64,000 nucleotides of DNA. Origin: VRUE01 sp963753245. Lineage in GTDB: Bacteria > Actinomycetota > Thermoleophilia > Solirubrobacterales > 70-9. This document shows positions 50,275-59,200 of this stretch, one piece after another. The stretch spans positions 118,894 to 182,893 of the forward strand of contig CAVWBK010000009.1 in assembly GCA_963753245.1 (NCBI GenBank), read 5' to 3'. Both the position numbers and the translations under genes were made by a program. The stretch's first letter is position 1. Every line of letters starts with the position of its first letter. A model generated the notes under the pieces. That model searched no databases. It saw only the letters and a list, made by a program, of their open reading frames with translations, and was not told the DNA's origin.

Positions 50275-51690
50275 TCAGTGTCGCGAGCGGACGATCACGC
50301 GCCCACCGCGCGCCGGAATCATCGTCACGTTGCGGTGCAGGGCGCGCTCGGGAGCGGGGTCCTCGGCTTCGAGGTCAAGCCGCCGCGCCGTTGCCTCGAG
50401 CACGACGCGTTGCTCTGCCATCGCCAGCGCCGCTCCCAGGCAGCGGCGGATGCCGCCACCGAAGGGGATCCACTCATAGGTTCCCGGCTTGCGGTTGAGC
50501 CAGCGCTCGGGACGGAACTCGAAGGGCTGGGGATAGAGGTCCTCGCGATGGTGCAGGAGCAGGATGCTGATCAGGATTGGGCTGTCGGCCGGCACGGCAT
50601 ACTCGCCCAGGCGCCAGGGCCTCAGCACCCGGCGGCCAACGATCGGCACCACCGGCCGCGAGCGCATAGTCTCGATGATCGTCGCCTCGATCATCTCCTC
50701 GCCCTCGCCAGCTCCCGGAGCGCGGACCGCCTCGAGCAGATGCTCGTGGGCGGCGGGCGTTCGCAGCAGCCGCTCCCAGGTCCATGCCAGCGAGTTGGCC
50801 GTCGTCTCATGCCCGGCGAGGACCAGGGTCAGCAGCTCGTCACGGATTTCGTGATCGCTGAGCTCCTCGCCCTCCTCGCTTCGGGCCAAGAGCAGCAGCG
50901 AGAGGATGTCGCGCCGCTCGCCGAGGTCCTCGGAGCGCCGCCGTCGAGCGATCACCGCGTCCATGCGGCGATCGATCAAAGAGCGGCCGAAACGGGTGAG
51001 GCCGACGGGATCCTCGCGGCGGATATTCAGCAGCTCGACGAGCTGGGCCAGGGGCTTGGTGGAGGCCGCGACCAGCCCCTTGGTCACTGCCCGCAGCCGC
51101 CACTCGGGCGAGTTGGGTGCCGGCTTTCCCTCGATCCCGAAGATCCCGGCCATGATCACGTCGAGGGTGATCGCCTGCATGCGCGCGGCGATCGAGAAGG
51201 CGACGCCGAGTGGCCAGCTGTCGATCTCCTTTTCAGCGGCGTCGGCGATCGTCTGCGCGTAGCGCTCGATCGCCTCGCCGTGAAACGGCGGCAGGAGCAG
51301 CTTGCGCTGGCGCATGTGGCGCTCGCCCAGCGAGGTGAGCACCGAGTTGGGGCCGACGATTGGGCGCAGCGGCGACTCGGCGGCCAGCGAGGGTGCCTCC
51401 TCGGGCTTGGCGGTGAAAAGAGAGCGAACGTCATCGGGGAGCCCGGTCATCACCAGCGGGTTCGGCTCGGGGGTGCGCAACGCGAAGACATCACCCAGCC
51501 GGCGCCGGGCGCCAAAGACGAACTGGATCTGGCGCTGGTTGAAACGCAGGAGCTGCGCCAGGGGCTTCATCTGGACCAGGGGTGGCCGGGGCAGCCCCTC
51601 GGCCTCCTCTGTACCAAGTGGGCCAGCTGAGCTCAAAGGCGGACTCACGGCAGCGCTCACCTGCTCCAGTGTCACATAGATCGGTGTCAC
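50275..51690 (-). CDS. Cytochrome P450
   Basis: A 471-residue heme monooxygenase. The I-helix oxygen-activation motif is AGHETT (292-297), the ExxR pair is ETMR (340-343), and the heme loop FGGGIRRCLGAALA carries the thiolate ligand Cys417. LTSLGERHMRQRKLLLPPFHGEAI is the C-helix region typical of a bacterial CYP group that often acts on fatty acids or terpenoids. Ferredoxin partners are not adjacent. The GTG start at 51690 is uncertain; GTG codons 5, 10 and 14 residues later are possible. A related P450 lies at 62288. Confidence 0.93.
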   Translation of the reverse strand: MTPIYVTLEQVSAAVSPPLSSAGPLGTEEAEGLPRPPLVQMKPLAQLLRFNQRQIQFVFGARRRLGDVFALRTPEPNPLVMTGLPDDVRSLFTAKPEEAPSLAAESPLRPIVGPNSVLTSLGERHMRQRKLLLPPFHGEAIERYAQTIADAAEKEIDSWPLGVAFSIAARMQAITLDVIMAGIFGIEGKPAPNSPEWRLRAVTKGLVAASTKPLAQLVELLNIRREDPVGLTRFGRSLIDRRMDAVIARRRRSEDLGERRDILSLLLLARSEEGEELSDHEIRDELLTLVLAGHETTANSLAWTWERLLRTPAAHEHLLEAVRAPGAGEGEEMIEATIIETMRSRPVVPIVGRRVLRPWRLGEYAVPADSPILISILLLHHREDLYPQPFEFRPERWLNRKPGTYEWIPFGGGIRRCLGAALAMAEQRVVLEATARRLDLEAEDPAPERALHRNVTMIPARGGRVIVRSRH

Positions 51691-51729
51691 CTTCTGTGCC
51701 CTCGCGCACTCTCTACAGTCGTCTTTGGC

Positions 51730-53172
51730 ATGGAGGCAAAATCAAGAGCTGAGAGCGTCGTGTCGGCGAGGCGGACCAAGATCATCGCCACGGTCGGGCC
51801 GGCGAGCTGGGATCCGGCGGTGCTCGAGAGCCTGGTCGAGGCCGGCGTCGATGTCTTCAGGCTCAACTTCTCCCACGCGGACCGGGACCGCCACGCCGCG
51901 ACGATCGACGCGATCCGTGCCGCCGCGCGCCGGGTTGGTCGCGAGGTGGCGATCCTCGGCGACCTGCCGGGTCCAAAGATGCGGATCGGTGAGCTGCGCG
52001 ACGACGTCGCCGAGCTGCACACCGGGATGCAGGTGACGCTCACACCGCGCCAGGTGCAGGGCGATGAGCAGACGATCCCGGTCGCCTGGGCCGGGGTCAG
52101 CTCCTTGCGCGAGAACGAGCTTGTCTATCTCGCCGATGGGGCGATCCGTCTGCGGGTTGGCCGCGGCGGGGCGGAGGGCGTCGATTGCGAAGTCGAGGTC
52201 GGCGGCACCCTCTCCTCGCACAAGGGAATGAACATTCCCGGTGTCGTCGGCGGGGCGGCGACCGACGGCGATCTGGGCTGGGTCGAGTTCGCGGTCGAGC
52301 ACGGTATCGATCTGTTGGCGATGTCCTTCGTCTCTGCGGCCGCCGACCTCGAGCCGGTCAGCGCCCGGCTGCGCGAGCTCGGTTCCGACATCCCGCTGAT
52401 TGCCAAGATCGAGAAGCGCCAGGCGGCGGAGGCCGCGGCCGAGATCGTTCGCGCCGCCAGCGGCGGGATCATGGTCGCCCGCGGTGACCTCGGCATTGAG
52501 TTACCGCTGGCCGAGGTTCCGGTCGTGCAAAAGCGGCTGATCCGCGAGGCCGGCAAGTGCTCAAAGCCGGCGATCACCGCGACCCAGATGCTCGCCTCGA
52601 TGGTGCGCGCGAGCCGCCCGACGCGGGCCGAGGTGACCGACGTCGCCAACGCGATCTATGACGGCTCTGACGCGGTGATGCTCTCCGAGGAGACCGCCGT
52701 GGGCCAACACCCGGTCGAGGCGGTGCGGGTGATGGACCGCATCGCGCGGGCGACCGAGCCTGACCTGCGCTACGGCGAGTGGCTCTTCACGCGCACCGAT
52801 CAGGCAACCCAGGATGTCGCCGATTCGGTCGCCCAGAGCGCGGTTGGCGCCGTCTACCGGCTGGGTCTGGCGGCGCTCGTCGTGCCAACTCGAAGCGGGC
52901 GCACCGCCCGGCTCGTCTCCGCGCATCGCCCCAACGTGCCGGTGCTCGCGGTCTCACCGCGGATCGAGACGGTTCGCAGGTTGAACCTGCTCTTCGGGGT
53001 CAGTGCCGCGCTCAGCGATCACGAAACCGAGATCCGCGGGCTGCTCGACGACTGCGCGGCGCTCGCCGTCCGGCATGGAATCGCCCGCTCCGGCGAGCTG
53101 ATCGCGATCACCGCCGGGCTGCCCGAGCAGGAACTCGGAACGAACCTATTCGAGGTTCATCGCGTGCCCTGA
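51730..53172 (+). CDS. pyk: Pyruvate kinase
   Basis: The last glycolytic step, phosphoenolpyruvate plus ADP to pyruvate plus ATP. A 480-residue protein: RRTKIIATVGPASWDPAVLESLVEAG, VFRLNFSHADRDRH, LGDLPGPKMRIGEL, the active-site IPLIAKIEKRQA (catalytic Lys), MVARGDLGIELPLAEVP, KPAITATQMLASMV and SDAVMLSEETAVGQHPVEAV. The C-terminal allosteric domain is present. It diverges from the P450 gene over 39 bases and is followed by a thioesterase gene after 30 bases. Confidence 0.96.
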   Translation: MEAKSRAESVVSARRTKIIATVGPASWDPAVLESLVEAGVDVFRLNFSHADRDRHAATIDAIRAAARRVGREVAILGDLPGPKMRIGELRDDVAELHTGMQVTLTPRQVQGDEQTIPVAWAGVSSLRENELVYLADGAIRLRVGRGGAEGVDCEVEVGGTLSSHKGMNIPGVVGGAATDGDLGWVEFAVEHGIDLLAMSFVSAAADLEPVSARLRELGSDIPLIAKIEKRQAAEAAAEIVRAASGGIMVARGDLGIELPLAEVPVVQKRLIREAGKCSKPAITATQMLASMVRASRPTRAEVTDVANAIYDGSDAVMLSEETAVGQHPVEAVRVMDRIARATEPDLRYGEWLFTRTDQATQDVADSVAQSAVGAVYRLGLAALVVPTRSGRTARLVSAHRPNVPVLAVSPRIETVRRLNLLFGVSAALSDHETEIRGLLDDCAALAVRHGIARSGELIAITAGLPEQELGTNLFEVHRVP

Positions 53173-53202
53173 GTCGCCGGTCGATGTAGGCTGGCGCCGC
53201 GG

Positions 53203-53673
53203 ATGACCGACTTCGACGCGATCGCAGAGGGCATGAACCAAGCGGTGCCGTTTGCCGCCTTCCTCGGGCTCGACATCGCCAGGATCGCCGAGGGCGAGGC
53301 GGTCGTCATCCTGCCCGAGCGCGCCGAACTGACCAACCACGTCGGCTCCCAGCACGCGGGCGCGCTCTTCACGGTCGCCGAGGCCGCCTCTGGAGCGGCC
53401 TTCCTCGGTGCCTTCGCCGAGCGCCTCGCCGAGGTCACTCCGCTTGCCCGCAGCGCCGAGATCGCCTACGAAAAAATCGCCAATGGACCGATCGAAGCCA
53501 CGGCCCGCCTCGGCGTCGATCGGGACCAGGCGCTCGCCAGCCTCGATTCCAAGGGCAAGGTCGTCTTTCCCTGCCAGATCGAGTTGACCGACACCGCCGG
53601 CAACCGGGTCGCCAGCGCCACGGTCCAGTGGCACGTGCGGCTCAACCAGCCGGCCGGCTCCGAGTCTGCCTAG
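53203..53673 (+). CDS. Hotdog-fold thioesterase (PaaI/DUF4442-like)
   Basis: A 156-residue protein. MNQAVPFAAFLGLDIARIAEGEAVVILPE, NHVGSQHAGALFTVAEAASGAAFLG and the C-terminal LTDTAGNRVASATVQWHV fit the hotdog thioesterase family, which hydrolyses acyl-CoA thioesters. The NHVGSQHAGALFTVAE helix is where the catalytic residue sits in relatives. It probably shares a transcript with pyk. The acyl substrate is unknown. Confidence 0.82.
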   Translation: MTDFDAIAEGMNQAVPFAAFLGLDIARIAEGEAVVILPERAELTNHVGSQHAGALFTVAEAASGAAFLGAFAERLAEVTPLARSAEIAYEKIANGPIEATARLGVDRDQALASLDSKGKVVFPCQIELTDTAGNRVASATVQWHVRLNQPAGSESA

Positions 53674-53763
53674 GCGCCCAGCCGCCGCAGGCCCATCATC
53701 TTGCCGGTGACCTGACGGTCGCAACTCCACAGCGCGGGGCGGCCCTTTGCCGGCCAAATGTGA

Positions 53764-54574
53764 GGTAATTCCCGAGCAACCCGAAACAGGCCCTGGGATT
53801 ACTTCCACATCAACGCCGTTAACCCAGATGCCGACGGAGATCTGCTGACCTCCGGACGCGGTGTATCGACGATCTACAAGGTCGATCGCGAGACCGGCGC
53901 GATCATTTGGCGCCTCGGCGGCAAGGAGAGCGATTTCAGACTCGGCCGTGCGTTCAGTTCAACGGTCAGCACAACGCGCTGCCGGAGGCTCCGAATGAGA
54001 TTTGGACCTTCGACAACGGCAACGGCGGCGGCCCGGCCACCGGACTGCCGTCACGGGTGATTGACGTCAGCCTGACACCAACACGAAAACGGCGACGCTG
54101 GTGAGTTCGGTTCAGCAGCCCGATGGGCTGATCGTCAACTCTCAGGGCAACGCCCAGCGCCTGCCCGACGAGCATCTGTTCATCGGTTGGGGCAGCGTCG
54201 GGCGCTTCTCGGAGTTCGACAACTCGGGCAATCTGCTCTGGGACGCTCAGGTGCCGGCGAGCTATGACACCTACCGGGCCTACCGTTCGCCATGGGTCGC
54301 GTCCCCCGAGACCGCTCCGAGCGTTGTGGCTCAGCGCCTCGGCGGTGACCAGGTCAGCGTTGAGGCGATCTGGAATGGCGCCGCAGGGGTCGAGCGCTGG
54401 GAGCTGTTGGCTGGCCAGCACCCCTGGTCGCTGCGGCCAGCCGGCTCAGCCGACTGGAATGGCCTCGCCACGACGTTCACGGCAAACACCGCCGCACCCT
54501 ACGTCGAGGCGATCGCCCTCGATGATCGGGGCCGGCCAATCGGCCGCTCACAGGCCGTTCGCGTGAGCGACTAG
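53764..54574 (+). pseudogene. Broken arylsulfotransferase (ASST-like) gene
   Basis: Only the C-terminal half of an arylsulfotransferase-family protein can be read, and in three frames. WDYFHINAVNPDADGDLLTSGRGV...IWRLGGKESDFRLG is in one frame to about 53945. QFNGQHNALPEAPNEIWTFDNG continues in the next frame to about 54073. TKTATLVSSVQQPDG...NAQRLPDEHLFIGWGSVGRFSEF and the tail to TAG 54574 lie in the third. Each change fits one missing base. An in-frame stop at 53761-53763 precedes the homology, and no start or signal peptide is present. Confidence 0.82.
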
Positions 54575-54695
54575 CGGGAACTGCCGCGGCATCGCCTGGC
54601 CCTCTCGGTCGGGCGGTGCCGTCCCGTCTGCGGGCGGGCGCCTGTGTTTCCGTCTCCGGTCCGGCGTGGCTGGGCCCGAAAAACCCAAAACTGGA

Positions 54696-54723
54696 TTGAC
54701 TCCTGGGCGGCGGGGTGTAGCTT
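54696..54723 (+). promoter_or_regulatory. Candidate sigma-70 promoter of the cytochrome b operon
   Basis: TTGACT at 54696-54701, a 16-base spacer and TAGCTT at 54718-54723 form a good match to the housekeeping promoter consensus. It lies about 33 bases before the ATG of the first operon gene, leaving a short leader that contains GAGGAGGG at 54746-54753. Confidence 0.6.
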
Positions 54724-54755
54724 CGATTGAACCAATCAACCCTACGAGGAGGGCG

Positions 54756-54935
54756 ATGGTAATACCGGAGCACGTGCTCACCGCGGCGCTGTTCGATCTC
54801 ACTCACCCGGCTCACTACCTTCACTGGCATTTCTTCCAGATGTCGGTCGCGAACGTACTTGTGATCGTTCTGATGATCATCGCCTTCATCGCTGCGATCC
54901 TGATCCCCTTCCCAAAGCGCGAACGCGAATCTTGA
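54756..54935 (+). CDS. Small single-TM subunit of the cytochrome b operon
   Basis: A 59-residue protein. GAGGAGGG immediately upstream fixes the ATG at 54756. An N-terminal His-rich stretch (FDLTHPAHYLHWHFF) is followed by one membrane helix (VANVLVIVLMIIAFIAAILI) and a basic tail. Its TGA overlaps the TTG start of the cytochrome b gene (TTGA), so it is translationally coupled and very likely part of the same complex. No family was recognised; the histidines could be heme or metal ligands, but this is not established. Confidence 0.72.
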   Translation: MVIPEHVLTAALFDLTHPAHYLHWHFFQMSVANVLVIVLMIIAFIAAILIPFPKRERES

Positions 54936-55618
54936 GCGCTGCCGACCCACCCAAGCGGGACCCCACCTCCACGGCGGAGCGCAAGATGTGGACAACCTGG
55001 GTGCGCGAGCGCGCGGTCGGGGCGCTGCCACCGGACAAGCTGCTACCCGATCGCCAGCCCGCCTACGTCTCCTCCTGGATCTACGTCTTTGGGGTGGCGA
55101 GCCTCGCCGCGCTTGTGGTCGTCATCACCTCGGGGGTCATCCTCGGCCTCAAGGGGCCCGAATGGTGGCACCTGACGAGCATCGGCCGGTCCTTCAACAG
55201 CATCCACCTCTGGGCGGTTGAGCTCTTCTTCTTCGCCATGGTTGTCCACCTCTGGGGGAAGTTCTTCATGGCGGCCTGGCGCGGTGGGCGGGGGCGCACC
55301 TGGATGACCGGTGCCGTCGTCTTCTTGGTCGCGATCGGCGCCGCCTTCACCGGTTACCTCTCCCAGCAGAACTTCGACTCGCAGTGGATCGCCAGCGAGG
55401 GCAAGGATGGTCTCAACGCGGTCGGAATCGGGTCCTTCTTCAACGTCGCCGATTTCGGCCAGATGTACACCTTCCACGTGATTCTCCTGCCCTTGGCCGT
55501 CGTCGCGCTCGTCGTCTGGCACGTGCTGCTGGTCAGACGCCACGGTGTCGTGCCGCCCTATCCCGCCAGGGAAAAGGCACCTCCTGTCGCGGCGAAGGAT
55601 GAGGGGCCAGCGCAATGA
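54932..55618 (+). CDS. Cytochrome b (N-terminal, b6-like) subunit
   Basis: A 228-residue membrane protein with four helices carrying two b-hemes. The ligand histidine pairs are in SIHLWAVELFFFAMVVHLW (second helix) and FHVILLPLAVVALVVWHVLLVRRHG (fourth helix), each 14 residues apart. GAAFTGYLSQQNFDSQW follows the third helix. It is the quinol-oxidising core of a bc-type complex, resembling cytochrome b6 in being split from its C-terminal half, which the next gene may encode. Overlaps join it to both neighbours. No Rieske or cytochrome c gene is seen in the window. Confidence 0.88.
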   Translation: MSAADPPKRDPTSTAERKMWTTWVRERAVGALPPDKLLPDRQPAYVSSWIYVFGVASLAALVVVITSGVILGLKGPEWWHLTSIGRSFNSIHLWAVELFFFAMVVHLWGKFFMAAWRGGRGRTWMTGAVVFLVAIGAAFTGYLSQQNFDSQWIASEGKDGLNAVGIGSFFNVADFGQMYTFHVILLPLAVVALVVWHVLLVRRHGVVPPYPAREKAPPVAAKDEGPAQ

Positions 55619-56574
55619 ACCCGACACAAGGCCACGCGAGTCCCGACGACTCCGTCCCCTGGCCCGGACCTTTCGTTCGCTACGACCTGGTCAAGGAGTT
55701 TGTCGTCGCGCTGATCGTGATGGCAGGCTTGGCCGTGGTCCTGACCATCCTCTTCTCCTCTCCCGATGATTCACCGACCACGATCCAGAGCTGGGCGAAG
55801 GCGGATCCCGGCGATTTTCTTACCACCGCGGTGACCGAGCTGAACGGAACCAGCGAGGTCGCCACCTACGGCCCTCCCTACAACTCGGCCTCCGGTTCTG
55901 CCCAAAAGATCGGGCCGATCTCCCTGCAGGAAGCCGCCGGCGTGAAGATCCCGATCAATACCGCCCAGAGCTATGTGGTCGAACCGCTGCAGGAGATTCC
56001 CTCCGATCCCCGTCTCAAAGCTGCGCTTGGCGTTTACCAGGCCGCCCCGGCGAAGCTGCAGGAAGCCTGGACCAGCGCCTATGAAGAAGCCCTGCCGCAA
56101 GCTCATTTTCACCGGGGCCTGCCGGTTTTGCCCCCCGGTCACTACGGACCGGTGGCGCCGATGATGAGCGCCCTACTGGCCCTCGCCCAGAGTGGCGGGC
56201 TCGACGGCGCGCTGGTCGCCGGTGATCACCGCTTCTATGAGACCAACTACACCAAGCCACTCCTCTTCCTCTCCGGCGGCGAATACTTCGAGGCCCGCGC
56301 CGAAGGCCAGCACCTGCTCGGCACCCAGTGGGGAATGATGAACGAGACCGGCAGCTATCCCGGCCAGGTCTGGCTCTGGCTGTACACGTTCTGGTACCAG
56401 ATCGAACCGTTCAAGGAATCGCCCAATGCTGACGCGTTGATCTTTGTCCTGATGGGTGTACTAAGCCTCGGGTTCATCTGCATTCCATTCATCCCCGGCC
56501 TGCGTGGCCTGCCCCGCCACCTGCGCGTCTACCGCCTGATATGGCGGGACCACTACCGCGAAGTCGAGACCTGA
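55615..56574 (+). CDS. Subunit IV-like membrane protein of the bc complex with large insert
   Basis: A 319-residue protein overlapping the cytochrome b stop by 4 bases. After PWPGPFVRYDLVKEF a membrane helix (VVALIVMAGLAVVLTILFSS) resembles helix E of cytochrome b or subunit IV. The canonical quinol-site PEWY motif is absent; SWAKADPGDFLTTAV stands about where it would be. Roughly 190 soluble residues follow, then WLWLYTFWYQIEPF and a final helix (ADALIFVLMGVLSLGFICIPFIPGL). It is probably the C-terminal partner of the cytochrome b subunit; homology is inferred from gene order and the first helix. Confidence 0.65.
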   Translation: MNPTQGHASPDDSVPWPGPFVRYDLVKEFVVALIVMAGLAVVLTILFSSPDDSPTTIQSWAKADPGDFLTTAVTELNGTSEVATYGPPYNSASGSAQKIGPISLQEAAGVKIPINTAQSYVVEPLQEIPSDPRLKAALGVYQAAPAKLQEAWTSAYEEALPQAHFHRGLPVLPPGHYGPVAPMMSALLALAQSGGLDGALVAGDHRFYETNYTKPLLFLSGGEYFEARAEGQHLLGTQWGMMNETGSYPGQVWLWLYTFWYQIEPFKESPNADALIFVLMGVLSLGFICIPFIPGLRGLPRHLRVYRLIWRDHYREVET

Positions 56575-56960
56575 GCCCGGGCACGAACCCCCCGCGCCCG
56601 GAATCCTCGATCCCGGGTTGCGGCGGATTGAATCCGCGGAAGGCAGGGCAGGCTCCGTAACTCAGTTGGATAGAGCGTCGGTCCACGAACGGGTTTGGCC
56701 AACGGCGCTTGGCTCTTCGCGATGTCGCGCGGCTGCCCTCCCAATCTCAAGGCTCACCGAAGGTACCTGTCCACACCGGTTCGATCCTCTATTTGCCCTT
56801 CTCGGAAAGGGCGGAATCGGGGCGCCGGCACTAAATCGACGAGTACTTGACCTCTGCACAGCCTGCGCCCATCCTGCCCGAGGCGGGGCTAACATCTCGT
56901 CGCCTCAGTGAGCGTCCCAACAGGGCGCCTTCCGGTCCCCCACTCAGAGCGGAGCGATTA
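56575..56960. other. Intergenic region containing tRNA-Arg-like element A
   Basis: About 390 bases without a protein gene that I can support. It holds the interrupted tRNA-Arg-like element at 56651-56825. Upstream of that is a GC-rich stretch (CCGCGCCCGG...CCCGGG at about 56599-56628) that could weakly terminate the cytochrome operon. Confidence 0.55.
56651..56825 (+). repeat. Interrupted tRNA-Arg-like element A
   Basis: The 5' part follows tRNA-Arg(ACG): GGCTCCG, TAACTCAGTTGGATAGAGC, TCGGT and loop CCACGAA (56651-56689). About 65 unrelated bases intervene, then ACCGA (56756-56760), which could pair with TCGGT, an ACCGGTTCGATCCT T-loop-like run, a small hairpin GCCCTT-CTCGGA-AAGGGC (56795-56812), and CGGGGCGC (56818-56825). 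Order and homology match element B at 59201-59384. It is not an ordinary functional tRNA. Confidence 0.65.
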
Positions 56961-57494
56961 ATGTCGTACCAGCGGGACCTGCCACACGTCAACCCACGAG
57001 CCCGGCGTGGCCCGGTCATGCGCGTAGCGCTGCGCCTGATGGACAAGAGCGCCTTCGCGAAGCTCGAGACGTCGCTGCCCTACCGACTCACCGCTTGGAG
57101 GATCGTGCCCATACTTATGCGGCTTACCGGCGGCCATTTCGCCGCGCTGGCGCCGCTCCCCTTTGGTGTCATCGAGACCCGGGACGCTCGCAACGGAGGT
57201 TGGCACCGACGCGCCGTCCTTTATTTCCATGATGGTGATCGAGTCGTCGTCATCCCGTCGAAAGCGGGATGGCCCGAAGACCCTTTCTGGTACCAAAACG
57301 CGGTCGCGGATCCGGCCGTACGCTTCGAATCCAGGCCGTTTCGCGCCGCGACGGTCGAGGAGCTCGATGCGCAAACGCGGCTCTGGGGCCTGGCTGAAGA
57401 GTTCTATCCACCAACCAGGGCCTACCGCGAGCGCGCAGCCCACTGCGGCCGGACCATCCCCGTCGTTCAGCTGATCCCGGAGTCCAATTCCTGA
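56961..57494 (+). CDS. DDN-like F420-dependent nitroreductase-family protein
   Basis: A 177-residue protein from ATG 56961, chosen because GGAGCG lies just upstream; an in-frame upstream start at 56847 lies in the repeat region. LAPLPFGVIETRDARNGGWHRRAVLYFHDGDRVVVIPSKAGWPEDPFWYQNAVADPAVRFE follows the split-barrel pattern of deazaflavin (F420)-dependent nitroreductases (DDN family), in which this stretch binds F420. The usual TTGRKSG-type loop is altered to TRDARNGG. It probably reduces quinones or xenobiotics; the substrate is unknown. Confidence 0.8.
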   Translation: MSYQRDLPHVNPRARRGPVMRVALRLMDKSAFAKLETSLPYRLTAWRIVPILMRLTGGHFAALAPLPFGVIETRDARNGGWHRRAVLYFHDGDRVVVIPSKAGWPEDPFWYQNAVADPAVRFESRPFRAATVEELDAQTRLWGLAEEFYPPTRAYRERAAHCGRTIPVVQLIPESNS

Positions 57495-57636
57495 CCGACG
57501 GGGGCAGCCGCTTCGACTCGGCCTCCATGCAGAACTGAGGGAAGGCCACAACTCGCGGAAAGCGGAGAGACGCGAGCCCTAGCGTATGCCCGAGTCTTGG
57601 CAAATCTGCGGGATCGCTGGCGACGCGCTGCGCTCG

Positions 57637-58632
57637 CTAGCCCTTATTCTTCGCGAGCTTGACGTTGATCCTGGTTCCCGGCGTTTTGATCGCGCCAGGC
57701 CTCGGGCTCTGGCTCTTGACCTTTCCATTCCTGTTGCCCTTCACGCTTCCCAGGATGCAGCCGGCGCGGCTCGCCGTTTTGCGGGCGGCCTTCAGATTCT
57801 TGCCTTTGAGCTTCGGGACCACGCATGCCACATACTTGAAGCGGTCGCTGCGGACCACCGCGCTGGTACCCGCGGCCGTCGTGACGGTCACATCGACGAA
57901 GCCAGGGTTCGCCCCAGGCGGAGAAGTCGCCGTGATTTCGGTGTCCGACTTGACGCTGATGTCGGTGGCCGGGACGTCGCCGAACTTGACGCTGTTGGCG
58001 CCGGTCAGGTTTTCCCCTTTGATCTTGACTTCGGTCCCACCCGCGATTGAGCCTTCGAAGTTTTCGAGCTCGTGGACGACTGGACCGGGCTGGACTTCGG
58101 CGCTCAACGCGATCTCTTCGCCGGTTTTTACGCCGCTCGGCGCGACTGTCGAGCCGTCAAAGGGAGGTGGGAAGATGAACCCGTAGTTCGCGCCGGAGAC
58201 CATCGCCACACCGATTTCGTCGCTCGCTTTGCTGGGATCGATCCCAATCAGGTCCCCTTTTCGTACCGGAACGCTGGTCGTAAAGGTCTGGAGTTCTTTG
58301 CTGGTCGGGCTGACCGCTGCGCTCGTTCCGGACGCTTCATAGGCGCCGGAGCCGTTGGGATGGAGCACGCGAAGTGAGAAGGGTCCTCCGCTGGCCCCAA
58401 GTATCCGCCAGCGGATGATCACGCCGTCGACTGGCGAGGACAGATTGGCGCCTTTCTCCGGAAGAGAGGTGTTGAAGAGTGTCTGAACCTGGCCGAAGGG
58501 CGCTGGCGAGAAACCAGGAGGGAAAACGCTTCCGACCGTCAGAGTCGATGCCTGCGCGCCCCCGGCGGGCAGCGCGAGAGCGCAGGAAGCAAGCGCCAGA
58601 GTCAGTCCAATGCCGCGCCTTCTGGTGATCAT
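57637..58632 (-). CDS. Secreted IPT/TIG-domain protein with PASTA-like tail
   Basis: A 331-residue exported protein. ATG 58632 is preferred because GGGAGG lies directly upstream; an in-frame ATG at 58692 lacks one. A signal peptide (RRRGIGLTLALASCALALPAGGAQA) is followed by a galactose-binding-like beta domain to about residue 180, an IPT/TIG immunoglobulin-like domain (NFEGSIAGGTEVKIKGENLTGANSVKFG) at about 190-275, and a PASTA-like segment (CVVPKLKGKNLKAARKTASRAGC). It is probably cell-surface or extracellular. The binding partner is unknown. Confidence 0.8.
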   Translation of the reverse strand: MITRRRGIGLTLALASCALALPAGGAQASTLTVGSVFPPGFSPAPFGQVQTLFNTSLPEKGANLSSPVDGVIIRWRILGASGGPFSLRVLHPNGSGAYEASGTSAAVSPTSKELQTFTTSVPVRKGDLIGIDPSKASDEIGVAMVSGANYGFIFPPPFDGSTVAPSGVKTGEEIALSAEVQPGPVVHELENFEGSIAGGTEVKIKGENLTGANSVKFGDVPATDISVKSDTEITATSPPGANPGFVDVTVTTAAGTSAVVRSDRFKYVACVVPKLKGKNLKAARKTASRAGCILGSVKGNRNGKVKSQSPRPGAIKTPGTRINVKLAKNKG

Positions 58633-59200
58633 CGTTCCTCCCATCCCGCCTGCGCGGGGTCGTCTTCCCCTTCCTGCCAGCACATGGCACATCTTCTCAG
58701 CTGCGCCGGCATGTCCTAGAAGACAGGCCGCGCCGAAATGTTGCGGTCTGCGTCGCCGAGTTGACAGACCGCTGGTCGGAATCTCCTGAAAGTCGTGGAG
58801 ATGAATGCCGCTACCCCCTGGGCCCTCGGCGCGCTACCCGGCGCCGGTAGTAGCGCTCCGGTTACTCCGCTTCCATGCCTTTGGCCGCGGCCTGGAGATC
58901 GTCGAAGTTCCCGGCCGTTCAAGAGCTGCGAGTTCCTCCTGCATTGCAGCTGCGCCGAGACCTAGCAGCGCTGACCGCTAATCCGCGCCAGGCTGCGCTG
59001 GCCCCTCCCCTGGCAAATCGCAGGGATGCCCTTGGAACCACAGAGAGCGCTTGGCCCCACACCGAGGGCACCACCGCCCGAGCCTAGATTTCCCGCTCCT
59101 GCAGCGCGGCTGCGCCGAAGGGCGCGGAAGGGCGGAATTTGGGCACGGTCTACTCGGCGCCGCTTAAACAGTCTCCAAAAGCCTCGATTTGCAGGAACAA
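58633..59200. other. Noncoding stretch upstream of tRNA-Arg-like element B
   Basis: About 570 bases with no gene that I can support. Near the right end, CGCGGCTGCGCCGA at 59105 begins a segment that also precedes element C (same string at 61129), and TTTGCAGGAAC at 59189 precedes the tRNA-like sequence here as it does in element C and, minus one base, before the intact tRNA-Arg. Confidence 0.55.

Noticed and set aside
50023..51630. 535-codon plus-strand open frame opposite the P450
   Set aside because: No recognisable domain. The P450 signature on the minus strand is complete.
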